Below, in pieces: positions 36,946-50,300 of a DNA stretch of 64,000 bases. How positions within the stretch are numbered: the first letter of the stretch is position 1; every line of letters begins with the position of its first letter. Under the pieces are notes generated by a model, which was given only the letters and a program-made list of their open reading frames with translations, did no database searches and was not told where the DNA came from. This DNA comes from Rhinopomastus cyanomelas (taxonomy: Eukaryota > Chordata > Aves > Bucerotiformes > Rhinopomastidae). Location: contig VXBP01004058.1 in NCBI GenBank assembly GCA_013400115.1, forward strand, positions 55,826-119,825. Reading direction: 5' to 3'. The translations under genes and the position numbers were made by a program.

Positions 36946-39900
36946 TCTTATATTTAAACAAGATGTAAGCTCACCATCGCTGCAAGACCTGAGCATTCCA
37001 CAGGAATGAACCCTTTTAAGATCAGTAAGTACATTCAGACTGCTGCTGTCAGTGGATATGGGCACAGAGCCAAATTTCATAAGTCCACCAACTGCTAATC
37101 CAAAACTAGATCTGAACTGGTCAGTTAAAGAAAGTTCTGCACTGCCTTTGCTGCACAGGTAAGCACATCAAATTTTATTTATTGCCGCATCTTTTTGCAG
37201 GGTAGACACTGAACAAACATTGAACTAATTATGTTTTGGCTATCTTTAACCTGAAAGAAAAAATAGAGACAAAATACTGACCATTTGCTTCCGCCATACT
37301 TTCCCTCATCCTCTGCTTTTTCCAAGCTAAAAGCTTAAAATGCAAAGCACTGAGACATGGAGAAAGGGGAGGAAAGTATTTTTGGGTTATATCTATTTTT
37401 CTCTCTGGAAAGCAAACAACAACAGGAGTTACAGGTAAGAATAAACTAGGACATCATAAGAGAATAACCTGGCATTTAACACACACTGTGATACCCCAAA
37501 AACCTACAGAAAAAGATAATGCCACAGAATCTTGGCATTATATGACAATATAATGAATCAAATATGTAAATAAAAATTCTCAGAGAAAACACATATTGTA
37601 AGGTCTAGGCTAGTCATGTGTTACCAAAGTAATGTTGAAAAATTCTGCACTCACAGAATCTTTGAAACTTTTCTCAGTAAGATAAGTGTATTTCTACTGC
37701 TCTTCTCTCAGTTTTATGTGTATTTTTAAAAAGCCTTAGTTCAAAATCTTTCCCTGCCTGAATCAGTGGTGTCTTTAAAACTTCTTAAGGAATTTAATAG
37801 GTCTGGAAACTCTAAATCCCCCTATAAATCCTGGCAAATTCCCAGATTGCCCATTCTCATAGGGATACATGGCCTAATTACAGATCCATTAAACACTGCA
37901 AGATCAAGGGTCTGCTGTAACCCTGTAATCATTTGATCCACTTTACACTAATAGCTTCAGTGAAACAGAGAAGAGTGAAAAAGGACAAAGCCAATAGGAA
38001 AATGAAGTGAAAACAGGATCGGAGACATAAATGGCAATGGAACAAGACGAAGCAGCAAGGAAAAGAACACTGAGATAAGGGGAAGTCTCACAGCAACAGA
38101 GCACAAAAGAACACTGCTTGCACTGTGTCAGCTATCTCATGGGCAAATGTAAGTAAACCCAGCGAGGACATTAAGGTGTGGATGTCGTGCCACGTAACAA
38201 AGATGTGGGAGCAGCTCTGTCTCTGCTGTTCAGTGAGCAGCTATGGCCGCAGAACTCCACCCCACTGAGCTGTGATGAAGCTTTCTAAGCTGCATGTAAA
38301 GCAGGTATCTGCCTCTACTACACATAACTAATTTAATGTGTGCTCATATGTATGCAACTCTGCTTTATGCAACTAAGTACCTAAAGAAATGTCCCCATTT
38401 CTCAGGGCAGAAAGATGTCCTAAGTCTTGATCTCATTCTTAAAAGTTGCTAGAAGCTTTGGCACAGGCTAAAGGAAGTCAGGGCAAGTCCTCACTGAGAC
38501 ACAGAGCGATTTCCTCATTTCCAGATTCATGCATACAGAAGCCTTTCTCTTGCATACATTAAGGTAAACTAGCACAAACTATTAATATACCATATAATTT
38601 AACCTATAAATATAACCTATAGTTAATATAACAGAAAGCTATTCTTTTTCTCTCCCAGGTCAGGTATTCGATGTGAACTAAGAAGGATGGTTTGGAATAG
38701 GACAGCTCTCGCTGTGCTCTGTCCTGCCAGTCCAGAGTTGGGGGTTTTCTCTCCATTTTATATGCAGTACTACAAGCCTTGTACTTTGTCATTTAGGATT
38801 AAGAAAAGAACAAAAAGAGACATTTAAGTAATGGACTTTGATCAAATTATCTCATTGTCCAGGGACACGGAGCCAGCTAATCTGTGATGCTGAAACTTCT
38901 TTTTCTTGCAGGCTATTTACTTAGGTCATTTGGATGGCGAAGAGACCCCAAGTACCAACCAAGAACAGGAAGAACGTGACTGTTGCTTTGCCATTAGGTC
39001 AGGCAAAGTGGCATCACTTACTGCTTTTCTAAGCTGTGTCTGATTGTTTGCCAGTGACCTAGACATTACTTATGAATATTTTTAATCTGTCATCCTAAAT
39101 TTAGAAATTTCTTTCTTCTCATTTTGGATACTTTCCAACCTTAATAATCTTCTTGATTGTAACTGCACTCAACACTCCCAGCAAACATGGCCTTAGTTTA
39201 GCATGTTTGTTTGGCTTGTGGTACATCAGTGACTTCTTGCTTTAACATAGTATGACAATGAAAAGAATCACACCCTTTGGCACACTATAACCTGATTAGT
39301 GGCTGTACCAGTCTTGATATTTTTCCAGCCTACTGAGAAAACACACAATTTGGGATCTGTTCTTCAAAGAATTAGTCTCTCTTGATAACAGTCTCTGCAT
39401 CTATCAACAGTCTGAAGTGGTCTACACAATGCAGATGTGCAGCTTTTCAGCAGAATGCTCATATATATAACTTCTGCACACCACTGCTCTTCCCTACCAT
39501 TTATATCTTGTTAATTAAGAATTTGTTTGATATTCTGAACAATAATTCAAAGCTGTGTCAGACAGGATGCTCAGACTGGTGCATGTGAGGTTGAAATACA
39601 TATGCAAAAAATAAGTCTTATCACCTCAATCCACTGAAATAGTATTTGTTCTCTTGTTGCTTTGCTGTACTTTCAACTTTCACAGTAAGGTGTGTAGGTG
39701 ACATGACACAGATCTTCAGTCAATTATTGATGACATTCATTATGATCATCTCAGAGACTTTCTTTTTTTCCAGACAAGTTCAGCAAAGCATGACTTTTAC
39801 TCTGTATTTGATTAATGCTACCATGATCTCCAGAAAACATCCAGCTATCTTTGATTGCTGTATTATAGTAATACTAAGAATTTAACTTTGCAGTGGCTGG

Positions 39901-41111
39901 TTATTGCATTACCATTATATCTGTGGTGCCCTTGCTCACATGGTGAAGACAAAACAAAATAAAAGCGAGGCAGGACAAGCGCTCTATCACAGAGCCAGCC
40001 TCACTCCTAGCATTAGTGTTTGTGCCAACACTGGTGCCTCTGGGGACTATGCAACACAGTTTGAACCTTGGAGGAATCCAAAGCAGCCCTCTGCTCTTTA
40101 TTTCAGCAGAGGTAATTTTTTCCACAAATGTGCTCAAATTCAGCGTACTCTCTGTCAACAACAATACAAGCCCTTTCATAAACTCACTCTATGGCTTTCA
40201 GTCTGAAGCCTTCTGCAGAGCCAAGTAAAGCTGGTCAAATAATCCCTGGACAGCCAAGAAATCTGTAAACTATCAAATGAATCCAAAAACCTGTGCTCCT
40301 TTATTCCCTGTTAACTTTGTTTAGCTTGTACAGATACACCAGGCATTACAGCAATTCAAAAAGTACCTCAGTCCAATGTATGCTTAGCCTTAACCTCACT
40401 ATTTAAAAATGCAATGATTTAGAAACACAATTATTTAGAAATCTAGAGAAATACAGAGTAAGCACATACTTTACAAGCCCTTAATTCAAAATATCCTCCA
40501 CATTTGTGGTCCCGCTGTATCTCCCTGCCCACAGCTCACACTTTGGTCAGGAACTGCTGCTGACTCTGGTATTTCCTGCAAAAAAAAGCAACCCCAAAAC
40601 ACGTCCTACATTTTCATCGGACCCCTTCTCCTGGCACCTTGCTCCACCTCCCAACCACAAGGCTCTTTGGTAATGTCAAGCTCTGCAGTAAAGGCAAATA
40701 GGAAATTACTAGTCCCAAGGCCTAAGAGTAGTAGATGATGATGATGACAACAAAACATGAGCAATGCTAAGGCTTTTGGGATGGCCTAAGCAGCTGGCTC
40801 TGAATGGGAAATTCACATATTTAACACAGATCTATGGCACCGGGCAAAAGCACAATTTAAGAAGACTGATTCTCTTGTGAATGGCAGCAACAACCTGTGA
40901 GAGCCAAGAGTGACTGCTGAGGCCCACCCACCACAGCTCTATATGGAGGCCCAGGCCAGGACCCCATGAAGTCACTATTCCACTGAGCAACAGGTCACAG
41001 GGCCCTACCTGCTTCCTGGAGCTCCAAGTCACAGCCGAGCAGGGACCATCATCTATAGGGGTGGAATTCTCAGTGGGTACAATTATAGTGTTCATGGTGG
41101 CCACGTGGTCC
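36946..41111. other. Intergenic, no gene recognised
   Basis: AT-rich sequence with short chance frames and no transposon or RNA gene that I recognise. A short GAT run lies at about 40735-40747. Confidence 0.55.
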
Positions 41112-41960
41112 CCTACAGCTCCCCTTGGCTCCTCACAGCCCACCTCAGACCCTCACAGCCCACCTCAGCTCCTCACAGCGTCACTTGGCCCCTCACCACA
41201 TTCCTTGGCCCCTCACAGCCCCACTCGGCTCCTCACTGCCCTCCTTGGCCCCTCACTGCCTTCCTCGGCCCCTCATAGCCTCAGTTGGCCCCTCACAGTC
41301 CCACTTGGCCCCTCACTGCCTTCCTCGGCCCCTCATAGCCTCAGTTGGCCCCTCACTGCCTTCCTCGGCCCCTCATAGCCTCAGTTGGCCCCTCACAGTC
41401 CCACTTGGCCCCTCACTGCCTTCCTCGGCCCCTCATAGTCTCAGTTGGCCCCTCACAGTCCCACTTGGCCCCTCACTGCCCTCCTTGGCCCCTCACAGTC
41501 CCACTTGGCCCCTCACTGCCTTCCTTGGCCCCTCATAGCCTCAGTTGGCCCCTCACAGTCCCACTTGGCCCCTCACTGCCTTCCTCGGCCCCTCATAGCC
41601 TCAGTTGGCCCCTCACAGTCCCACTTGGCCCCTCACTGCCCTCCTTGGCCCCTCACAGTCCCACTTGGCCCCTCACTGCCTTCCTTGGCCCCTCATAGCC
41701 TCAGTTGGCCCCTCACAGTCCCACTTGGCCCCTCACTGCCTTTCTCGGCCCCTCATAGCCTCAGGTGGCCCCTCACAGTCCCACTTGGCCTCTCACTGCC
41801 TTCCTCGGCCCCTCGTAGTCTCGGCCCCTCACAGCCCCACTTGGCCCCTCACTGCCCTCTTCAGCCCCTCACAGCCCCATGTGGCTCTTCACAACTCCCC
41901 TCAGCCCCTCACTGCCCTCCTGGACCCTCTCAGCCTTGCTCAGCCCCTCAGAGCCCCTTT
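41112..41960 (+). repeat. GC-rich minisatellite: 20-bp unit in a 60-bp higher-order repeat
   Basis: About 42 units of 20 bp fall into three main types: CCTCACTGCCTTCCTCGGCC, CCTCATAGCCTCAGTTGGCC and CCTCACAGTCCCACTTGGCC. In the middle of the array they alternate in order to give a 60-bp period; the edges are more diverged, and one unit near 41812 is shortened. Because 60 is divisible by 3, long open frames of a 20-residue Pro/Leu/Ser periodicity arise on the + strand. These are a by-product of the repeat rather than evidence of a gene. The minus strand has a GGGG run in nearly every unit. Confidence 0.95.
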
Positions 41961-44489
41961 CCATAAAAGTCCAGCTGGGCTGAGGCCTCTCCTCATGGCA
42001 GTTGAGCCACAGCTCCATCCTGTTCTCACTGAAGGCACAACCTAGAGCCTGAGCAGTGGGGCAGCTGAGCCCTTGAGGCTGTTTGGAACTGTGGTCAGGG
42101 GCTGTGTCCCTGGTTGTTTCGCTGGAGTAAAGGCCTCTCTGTGCTCCTGCTCCTGTTTTTTGGCAATGCCATGTTGTACTGGAGAAGTGTGACTGTCCTT
42201 TGCATGTTTGTGCTGTGCAGAGAACCTTTGGTTAATTAATCCAGATCCTGCCTCACACCTTTTCTTTCTGAGTTCACATTATTAACCACTCCAGACAACA
42301 CAATGCAGTCTATACCTCACTTCAATTTCTTTCCCATTTCTTCCACAAAACCCACCCAGTTTTCCCCAGTAACAACTATGATTGCCAGCACAGCTGTAGA
42401 GAAATTGAGGACCCCAAACAGCCATTAGATCGTGTTAACCAAAGCACTGTGTGTGGTTTTCAGACAAGCTCAAAAGCAGCCAAAAAAACCCCTAAAAATA
42501 AAAAATGCAGCTTTTCAGTCAAGCGTTTTATCAGGTTTGCAAACACCTGCGAATCAGTTACACCACGGAGCCTGTCAGCTAACAAAGACAAAGCTTTGTA
42601 ACACAATGCAATTAGACCTGAATAATTTAAGCACTGAAGCAAATATTTTGAGACCCAGGCTGTTTACTTTCCTGAATGAGAAATCACCCAGACTTGGATT
42701 CATTATAAACTAGCTGAGGAAAACACAAATGAGTTAACACTCAGTGCATTTGACTTTGCCATCTAAATCCTCTCACAGGCCAACACACATGGGTCCAAGG
42801 AGGGAAGGCAGGAGATTTTGCATTTTCTACTTCTGCCTAGGAGGCAGGAACAGCCAGGGAGATGAGACAGATTAAGATGGGCCATCAGAACCACACAGGT
42901 GGCATTCATGTGGGCAGCTGTTTGTTTCGTCAGCACTGACTGTGTCACTTTGGGAAAGTGAGTGGTCCCAAAAGGAACACTGAGATACCAACAAGTATCA
43001 TCAATATTGCTTCACAGGAACATACATGAGCCCAAATTTCCTAAATGCCATCCAGGGGTCACAGTGAGAATAAGGTCTCACTGTTGTCAGTTTGGACCAA
43101 CTGGAGAAAACAATATTCAGTGGTTACTGCATTTTTGTCGCTTTACAAGGAATTCAAGTTGAGCTACAGTGACACAGTTTGTTTTTCTGAAGGCTGGCCA
43201 GTGCACCTATTTGGGTATATTGTTCTGACCTACCTGCAAGCACAATTTCTGGACACACTTCCCTAGCTAAGTAAGGCCCAAACAGGAACCTTGGTGTCTG
43301 ACTCACGGATCATACCTCTTGTGTCCTGCATAGGCACTGATGTCTACTCTCTCTTTCCAAGCACAAGGTCTTGCAAGAATGGAAATTCTCACACTGCCTG
43401 TCAGTCCTCTTTGCACTACTTGCAGGTTTCCAGCTGAGCTTCTCAAATTTCCTTCTCTTTGTGTTGAATTAGGCTGCTACACTGGTTTGGTTCCCCTAAA
43501 ATTTTGGAAACAAATCCTTTTTTCCCCTGTTCAGTCTGTTCGCACACAACACCCTCTGCTTTTTAAGCTTTGTTGTCACTCAGACTGTACAACAGGAATC
43601 TGGTTACAAAATTGCATGTATTTTTAACAACTCCTCTACTTGTAAGTGGCTCGCTGAGATTTTCTGTTGTTTGTGTCTATAAGGTACCAAGTGATGTCAG
43701 GACTGACCTGCAGAAGCAGATAGCTTCTTCTAGTAACTGTAACTCTTCAAGAATGGGTACAGGAAAGGTTGAAAGATATATTTATATTGGTTTGGACATT
43801 GATTGTGGAGAGGATATAATCAGCATTTTCTTGCCTTTAAGCCAATGCAGTACTTTTGTTCTCTAGGCTTTTGGAAATGTTTTTCTTGCCTATTTTTGTG
43901 CTTCCATTACCCTTTCTCTTTGCTGAATAAAACTTTATTTATTCTTGTTCCCTCTTCAGATGTCCATTTTGCAGAAGCGCTTCTGTTTTACTACTTAGTG
44001 AATATTGTATCAGACTCAGACTCTTCACTGCATCTACTCTGAGGATCCTTCACTGTGCAGCTCCATAAAGAAGCCAGTGTTCACTTTCCACCTCCGCTAG
44101 AGCAGAGGGCTGTTACCCCCCTGGAGCAGCAGACATTTCACGGTGTGTGGCTGATAATAAAAGATTTCAGGAATTTCAGCCTCCATTTCTGCCTCAGAGG
44201 TGATAAAGGTGCAGAAGTGAGTATCTGGCTTGAGCGAGAAGGATGACAGATCCTCACATTGCTGCCTCTGATGTTTGCAGATTTATTAGTAAAAATGAAA
44301 CAATAAAAATAAAACTTGGTTAAGACCAAAACTTGCTAAGAATGAAACTCGTATCTTTTGCTATTCGGTTGGCTGGGAAAGCTTATTACAGAGCTTGGAA
44401 CTTCCAGGAGTCACAGCTGCCTCCCTCCCGAGAAGAAATCCCTGAGCACATCGGGCTGTAAGACGTTGCAGTGCTATGTGACTGCATTA
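41961..44489. other. Upstream flank of the MME CpG island, no gene recognised
   Basis: After the minisatellite the sequence is moderately GC-rich for about 250 bp and then AT-rich. No coding or repeat signal is recognised. Distal regulatory elements could be here but cannot be told from sequence alone. Confidence 0.5.
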
Positions 44490-45260
44490 ATTTGACAAAG
44501 GCAACGAGTCCGCATGGGGACGGGCCCCAGCCGCTGCAGTCGCTATCCCTCCCTGGGCATCAACCCTCTTCCCTTCTGCCGAGCCGCCTGCAAAGCGATG
44601 AGGAGCCGGCGGGGGAAGGCAGGTGCCGGCTGCTCGGGCACTCCGGCTGGGCTGGGGCTGTGCCCGGGGTGCCCCCACCCTCCCCCGCATCGCCGGGAGC
44701 CGTGGATGGGGCAGCCCGGTTGGACGTAACGGCTGTGCGGGCGGCAGCTCCTTCTCGCCGTGGCAGCGGGGCGAGGTGAGGGGCGCGGGGAGGGGGGTGG
44801 CTGCTGGTTTCCTGCCCCATTCTGCTTTTCCGACCGCCCAGAGGACGCGGCAACCGCCAGCTCTGGCCGGGCAGCGCTGAGGGGCTCCGGGCATCGCCGG
44901 CGGCTTCGCGTCTGCCGCGGGAGTGCCCTGGGCTCTGGTGTTCCGGCGATGCCTCTGTCCCGCGGCCCCGGGAGGGATGGGACAGGGCGCTGAGACCCGC
45001 TGAGACCCACTCTGCCCCCGACACTGCCCTGGGATGTGCATGGCGGCCCCGGGAACGGAGCCCTCCAAGCACCAGTCGGTGAGTAGCAGGAATAGGGGAG
45101 CGGCGGCGGAATGGTCGGCCGGACAGACGGATGGGTTTCATTGCTGCCCGCCCCGAAGTTCGGAGCCTCCGCAGCGGGGCTGCTCCGGGAGCCCCCCGGG
45201 ACAGCCCGGCCCAACCCTCGGGACCCAGCGCCCTCCCGCGGGACAGAAGCGGCAGGAGAA
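44490..45260 (+). promoter_or_regulatory. MME: CpG island, probable MME promoter and first-exon region
   Basis: A stretch of about 770 bp is very rich in G+C and in CpG dinucleotides, in sharp contrast to the AT-rich flanks. A GGGCGG box lies at 44739-44744. I see no clear TATA box near the candidate first exon. It sits about 2 kb upstream of the start-codon exon on the same strand, as expected of the 5' untranslated exon region of MME. The exact transcription start cannot be read from the sequence. Mammalian MME uses alternative first exons, so more than one start may lie here. Confidence 0.8.
44990..45078 (+). other. MME: Candidate non-coding first exon of MME (3' end defined, 5' end unknown)
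   Basis: A strong donor TCG|GTGAGT follows 45078 inside the CpG island. The start given is arbitrary because the transcription start cannot be seen. A second possible donor, GCGAG|GTGAGG, follows 44775 and could serve an alternative first exon. Joined to the acceptor at 47131, this exon would leave 10 nt of UTR from exon 2 before the MME start codon. It contains an upstream ATG at 45034. Confidence 0.5.
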
Positions 45261-47130
45261 ATGTCAGAAACCGCCAAACCTTGGGCTTATTTCTGCTTAG
45301 ATCATTCTCATACTTCTGCTGGGCTTGCAATGAACAGAATCACAGATTCGCTGAGGTTGAAGGGACCTCAGCACATAGAGCAACTTCTACTCGGTGCTCA
45401 TTAAGGCAGATGGGACGAGTCTAACTCCATGCAACACGGAGGCAGTGGGATGCCCTGAGGAACGCTCCGACAGAGACTGAGAGATCCTCTTGCTTGGAAA
45501 CACTTAGTGGGGTGTAAGGACCATATTTGCATACGAAAGGTACCTGTTTTTTATTGGTGCTCTGAAGTCACCAGTGGAGTCAGAGGACAGATTGTTTCTT
45601 AAATTCGGCTCCAGGTGGTCATCTGGGGACTGGCTGGTATTTAGTCAACAGAAGTAACATCTTTTGCTGCTTACTATGACTGGAGGTGAGAAGGGTACAA
45701 TGGCTCGCTTGTGTTTCTGTTCTCTATGAATTTCTGTCTCACAGTTAATGCTGGGCTCTGCGTTTTACTTGGTTCTGGGTTTTCACTCCTGTCTCTCAGA
45801 AACTGCTGGCAGATTTGACCAAAAACCTAGTCGAGAGAACACCAGCAGGACCATGAAGGCAGCTGTAATGATCCGAATGGGTTTGGAAAGAGGCTGCACA
45901 GACCTTGCAGGATTCCAGACTCCTGAGCCACAGAGGAACTGTAGGAAGCAGTGACACGGAGATAAGCCATTGAAATAAAATGTTCTCTCATTCTTTTAGA
46001 GAAATAGTGCTCAAGGGTTCACTGTGTAAATATGTGGAACGCAAAATCTCCATTCTCTCCAGTCCATAATACCAAGTTATTTGGCACCTTCAGTAACAAC
46101 TATATGGACCTCAGTGCTATGTTTTTGTGGTGCAGGACCTGGTATTCCAGGAGAAGAAGAGACTACTGGAAACTACTCAACAGGATTTGGGCAGAAACAG
46201 AAAGTCCAGAGCAAAGGCTGTGAAACCGAAAGGTCGAAGCAGCTTGAGGAGACAAAGATGAATCCAGCTAAAACAGCTTAAAATTATGACGTTAAAGTCT
46301 TAGACTTGAATGGATGCAGAAACTGGGAAGGGTTCCCTTACTACTGTTACACTGACTTACAGAGTGCGAGGACAGTGGCAAGGCAAAGGGAGGCCACGTG
46401 ACCTCCAAAGGGCAACAGGAATACAATTTTAACTCTACCACTGCATACACATTCCAGGGATCCTGTCGCTCCCACCACTTGTGTATTGAAATCACTCCTC
46501 ATTTACTGTGTTCTAGTCTCAAAACAGGCTTGGCTGCACTTCAGAAATGACTGAAGACTCACCATCTTCAGTGAGAACTTGACAGGCTCCCAGCAGAGCC
46601 TGAATTGTGGGGTTTTTTGCTATTTTTAGAGCCAGCTGTAAAACTGCAGTCAAGAATTGCTTACGAAGTATTTTATGGAATGACAGCAAAGCACAATGGC
46701 ATATTTTGACCTTTGGCATGAGATAAGTAATTGGCAAATTAAGTTAATTTTTATTTAAGCAGGGACACTTGCTTCTTGCTTGCTTGTGAACTCTTGGACC
46801 ATCATATAAGATTAAACCACACAGGCACATTTTAAGAATAGGTTCCGGTTTACAGGCCTCCCTTTTCTCTTTGGTGGCCTTTTGTTGAGGAGGAAGACCT
46901 CTCTTGTGTTCTCCGTTAATGACAAGTAGTGCATGGTACGTACTTGGGGGGAGGGGAGGTGCATGAAAGAAGGGCAGAATTTTTAATTTAATGTCTGAGT
47001 TTCTTGTAGTGTTACAAATTCTCTGAAAACTCCCTCTGAAAACATCTTGGTTACTGTGCAATCGAGGAGCACCTTTTAAGTGATGTGACTCATCTAAGTC
47101 TTCTGGTGAACTTTCCCTTTTTCCTTTCAG
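45079..47130 (+). other. MME: MME intron 1 (first-intron candidate)
   Basis: This lies between the candidate first exon and the start-codon exon. The first 180 bp are still CpG-rich. An old CR1 3' remnant lies at about 45335-45400. The rest is AT-rich and I recognise no exon or further repeat in it. Confidence 0.5.
45335..45400 (-). mobile_element. Old CR1 LINE 3' end remnant in MME intron 1
   Basis: ACAGAATCACAGATTCGCTG, then AGGTTGAAGGGACCTCAGCA, matches a reversed CR1 terminus with heavy decay. The right limit is uncertain. Confidence 0.65.
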
Positions 47131-47300
47131 ACACTGGGTTATGGGCAAGTCGGAAAGCCAGATGGATATAACTGAAGTGAACATTGCAAAGCCAAAGAAG
47201 AAGCCACGATGGAGTGGGCTGGAAATAGGGCTGGCTGTTATAGTGATTCTGCTAGCAATCGTTGCCATAACCATGACCGTGCTGTACGCAACGTTTGATG
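47131..47300 (+). CDS. MME: MME exon 2: start codon, cytoplasmic tail and membrane anchor
   Basis: The acceptor CCTTTCAG ends at 47130 and the donor GATG|GTGAGT follows 47300. The ATG at 47141 is preceded by 10 nt of 5' UTR in this exon and has G at -3 and G at +4, a good start context. It encodes residues 1-53 plus one base. Gly2 in MGKSES matches the myristoylated N-terminus known for mammalian neprilysin. The basic KPKKK run lies before a hydrophobic segment of about 23 residues rich in Ile, Val and Leu, which acts as the uncleaved signal anchor of this type II protein. Confidence 0.97.
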
Positions 47301-50300
47301 GTGAGTGCACTTTGTACAAATTAGATAGAAAAGCATTTTAAGAAGTTACCAAAAATGCTTTAATAAATAGAACCCAGTTGTTGGTATGTAATTAAAACAC
47401 ATGTAATTAAGCTATTGCACTATATTAAAATGTTGCATTAAGAAAGACTGTGTTGCATGGTCTATATATATAGCTGCAACGCATAAAACACAACAAAAAT
47501 AAAATAATGAGGTCAGCTCAGAGTGATTTGTGCAATAATAGAAAATTGTACCTTACTGGGTGTGTAAAATGAGACAGTTAATAGCTGCTACATGGTAACC
47601 CTATTGCACATGTATGACACAACTACTGGTAATGGAATGCTGCATCCACACTTCTTATTGCTGGGTAAGGACACAAACCTGTTTGTTTTCCAGCAGGGAC
47701 TCTAGAATTAATTTGTTCACGCAAAGTTGTGCTAAATACAAACCTCTGCCTGCTCTGACTTAGTAATACTTCTGTTCATAATTAATGCTTCAGTAAGCAA
47801 AAAAATCTACTGGATCAACCACTGCTGGAGAAAACCAAAGGACAGTTCACAGAGCTTCCTCCAGACTCTGTACATAGATATGAAAACCCTGGTTTTCCTT
47901 CTACAGGTTATTGCAGCAAGGACTCTTTGTCAGTGTTGTTGTACTAAGAGGTGCTATGATTCAGCAGCCATACCAAAATATTTGAAAGTAATTCCATTCA
48001 AGGACAAATACCTGATAGTTCTGGCTAAAGATAATACAGAGAAGCTATCATTTCCATTTGGGGTCAAAGTTTCCTTACATTGGAAATACTTTATTTCTTT
48101 TCAAAGTACTCAGTAATTTTGATTAAACTTTTTATAATAGTCTAGATCAGTCATGGAATGGAGAAAATGCCACACCAAAATGAGATAATTAAATGGTTTT
48201 AATGTCTCAGTATCTTCAATATCTTTAAAGCCTCAACAGGAAACATTTTAATGTTTCTGAGCCTTGTGTTTTGTTTAGAGTATTTCAGAGTTTCAGAGTT
48301 TTTAATTAATTCCCAAATCTTTTTGTTATTAAAGTGTATTGCTGAATTGTAACTGACCTTGCAGTCTATGTGCTATTTTTCTCTAAATTTCTTCTCTTAC
48401 AAAAAGAGTATTTTGCCCACCTCAAGTTGATTAGTAGAAGAGTCTCCTCTGACAACTATAGAATTCCACATGATGAGTGACTAGCACTGAAAAATCCTAA
48501 TGGGATGAATATGATGGTATTTTTTAGAGCTTGGTCACATAAAGATTCCCTTTCTGAGTGTGAGGTCTCCATTCATCCTTATCTTACTGTACACTGCAGT
48601 TAAATACAATTCTGGAATGAGTGGAAATGAAAATAATATTTATGGTAGGTTTTATATTGACATTCAAGAAATTATTAAGAATATAATTGTATCCTCTTTT
48701 AGATGGGGTTTGCAAGACATCAGACTGTATAAAATCAGGTAAGAATAAAAACATATATTTTAAAAATTGACATATAGATTTTAAAACAAATTACCACCAC
48801 GTGATATCATTCTCTGATTGCAGACAAGACTGGTACTGAGGTATGGCATCTGTTAACCCAAGAAAATGTCTTGGTGTGGAAAGTCCAGAAAATGCCTTAA
48901 GTCAGGCATACACAGCCACCTCCACATCAGAATTCATGATTTGTTTGAAATCAGAGTTTGATTTGTAGGCCCCAGCCAGACTTGCAGATGTGCCGGGGAC
49001 AGCACAGAAAGGGTTGCTTTTCTTCTGAGAGACTACTTGGTTTAGTTCTCATTTTAGACAGTAGCCAAAGTACATTTGAGAATGTTCTGAATAAGCTGCC
49101 ATACTCCTTGCTAATCTTCTTGAGCTACTCTGATAAGAATTGGGAATTCTGATCTCTCCCATACCAGTTTCACCTAGCTAAGCATGTTGTGCTTCTCCTA
49201 TATCCTCCCCTAGCTACTAGTTGTCCCATCAGCTTCTGTTACTTAATTAGTAAGCTATTGAATCATTGTAGTACTCCTGGCTGCCAGTCAATAAAATTAA
49301 TCATTACAACTGATTTAGATAAGGCTCTGCGTTCTTCAGTGACAGTTTGGAAATGGAATAAACAAGAGAGAATAGGAAAAACCCTATTGCACTGGTTCAT
49401 TAAAGCAGCCTGAGATCTAATGTGAATTATATCATGGAATACTTGTATGAATTAATAAGCTGATATTAATTTACCTGGGCTTTATGGCAGAGATGCTTTA
49501 AAATATGATTATTTTTGTGTGACAGCAGCAGACAAGGAAGGTTAAACAGCTGCTGCCTGCAAATAGAGCAACCTGATTCATTAGCTAAAGCAAGGTTTGA
49601 TGTTACACAGGCTGTTAATAATTTCTCAGATTTACACAAGGTGAGGGTTTCTCCTAGGTCTGAGGTTTGTTTTGGTTTTTGCAAGACAGTGGGTAAAGGG
49701 CCATTGTTTCCTGAGGTTAGATTTCTCTGGCCTACCCTGATTTTTTTTTGGCAGGGCTGGCCCACTACTCCAATTGAGTCAGCTGCCATGCTGAGTCTCG
49801 ACTCTTAACATCTTTGTTGCTGGACTACACACACCAAGATAATCTCAGGGACAGTGCTGCCCTTTCACATTCCCTTGCACTCAGTGCAGTAGGACAAACC
49901 AGACAGAAACAAGTACAGAGTTTACACAATTACTGGAGCGGGGATTAGACATCGCCTCTAGCTCTGCCTTAAAGCACAGTGGTTAGCTAGAGAAAGGTGC
50001 CCAGGCCCTTGTCCAGTCAGGTTTCCATTATTTCCCAGATGGAGAATTCACAACTTCCCTGGTGACCCATTCTGGTGTTTGACCACCCTTAGAGCAAGTT
50101 TTATTCTTGTGTTCAAAAGGTGAGGTTTTTTCCTGTCTGTGCCCACTGCCCGTTGTCCAGGCTTCCAGGCAGAGAGGAAATTCCTTGCTCTAACAGCAGG
50201 ACTGGATGCTTCTCAAGAACGGGTGAAAAACAGTGTCCAACTTAGTAAATGCATGACAGGATTTCACAGTCTCTGGCTGTTGGCAAGATCTCGTATCCTT

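Noticed and set aside
38911..39003. An exon-like segment after a strong acceptor (TTTTTCTTGCAG)
   Set aside because: The best frame stops within about 22 codons, no good donor follows, and I recognise no protein family.
41112..41960. Regular direct repeats considered as a CRISPR array
   Set aside because: Units are contiguous without unique spacers, and this is a vertebrate genome; it is a minisatellite.
41061..42045. Several long overlapping + strand open frames giving Pro/Leu/Ser-rich repeats
   Set aside because: They follow from the 60-bp period of the minisatellite, appear in shifting frames, and have no promoter, splice or homology support.
1..44000. Possible exons of a neighbouring gene such as GPR149, which lies upstream of MME in mammals
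   Set aside because: No seven-helix receptor sequence was found; in mammals the distance is much larger than this window.
44487..45330. Long minus-strand open frames of up to 256 codons opposite the MME promoter
   Set aside because: Stop codons are rare in CpG islands. Three overlapping frames are open at once and none resembles a known protein.
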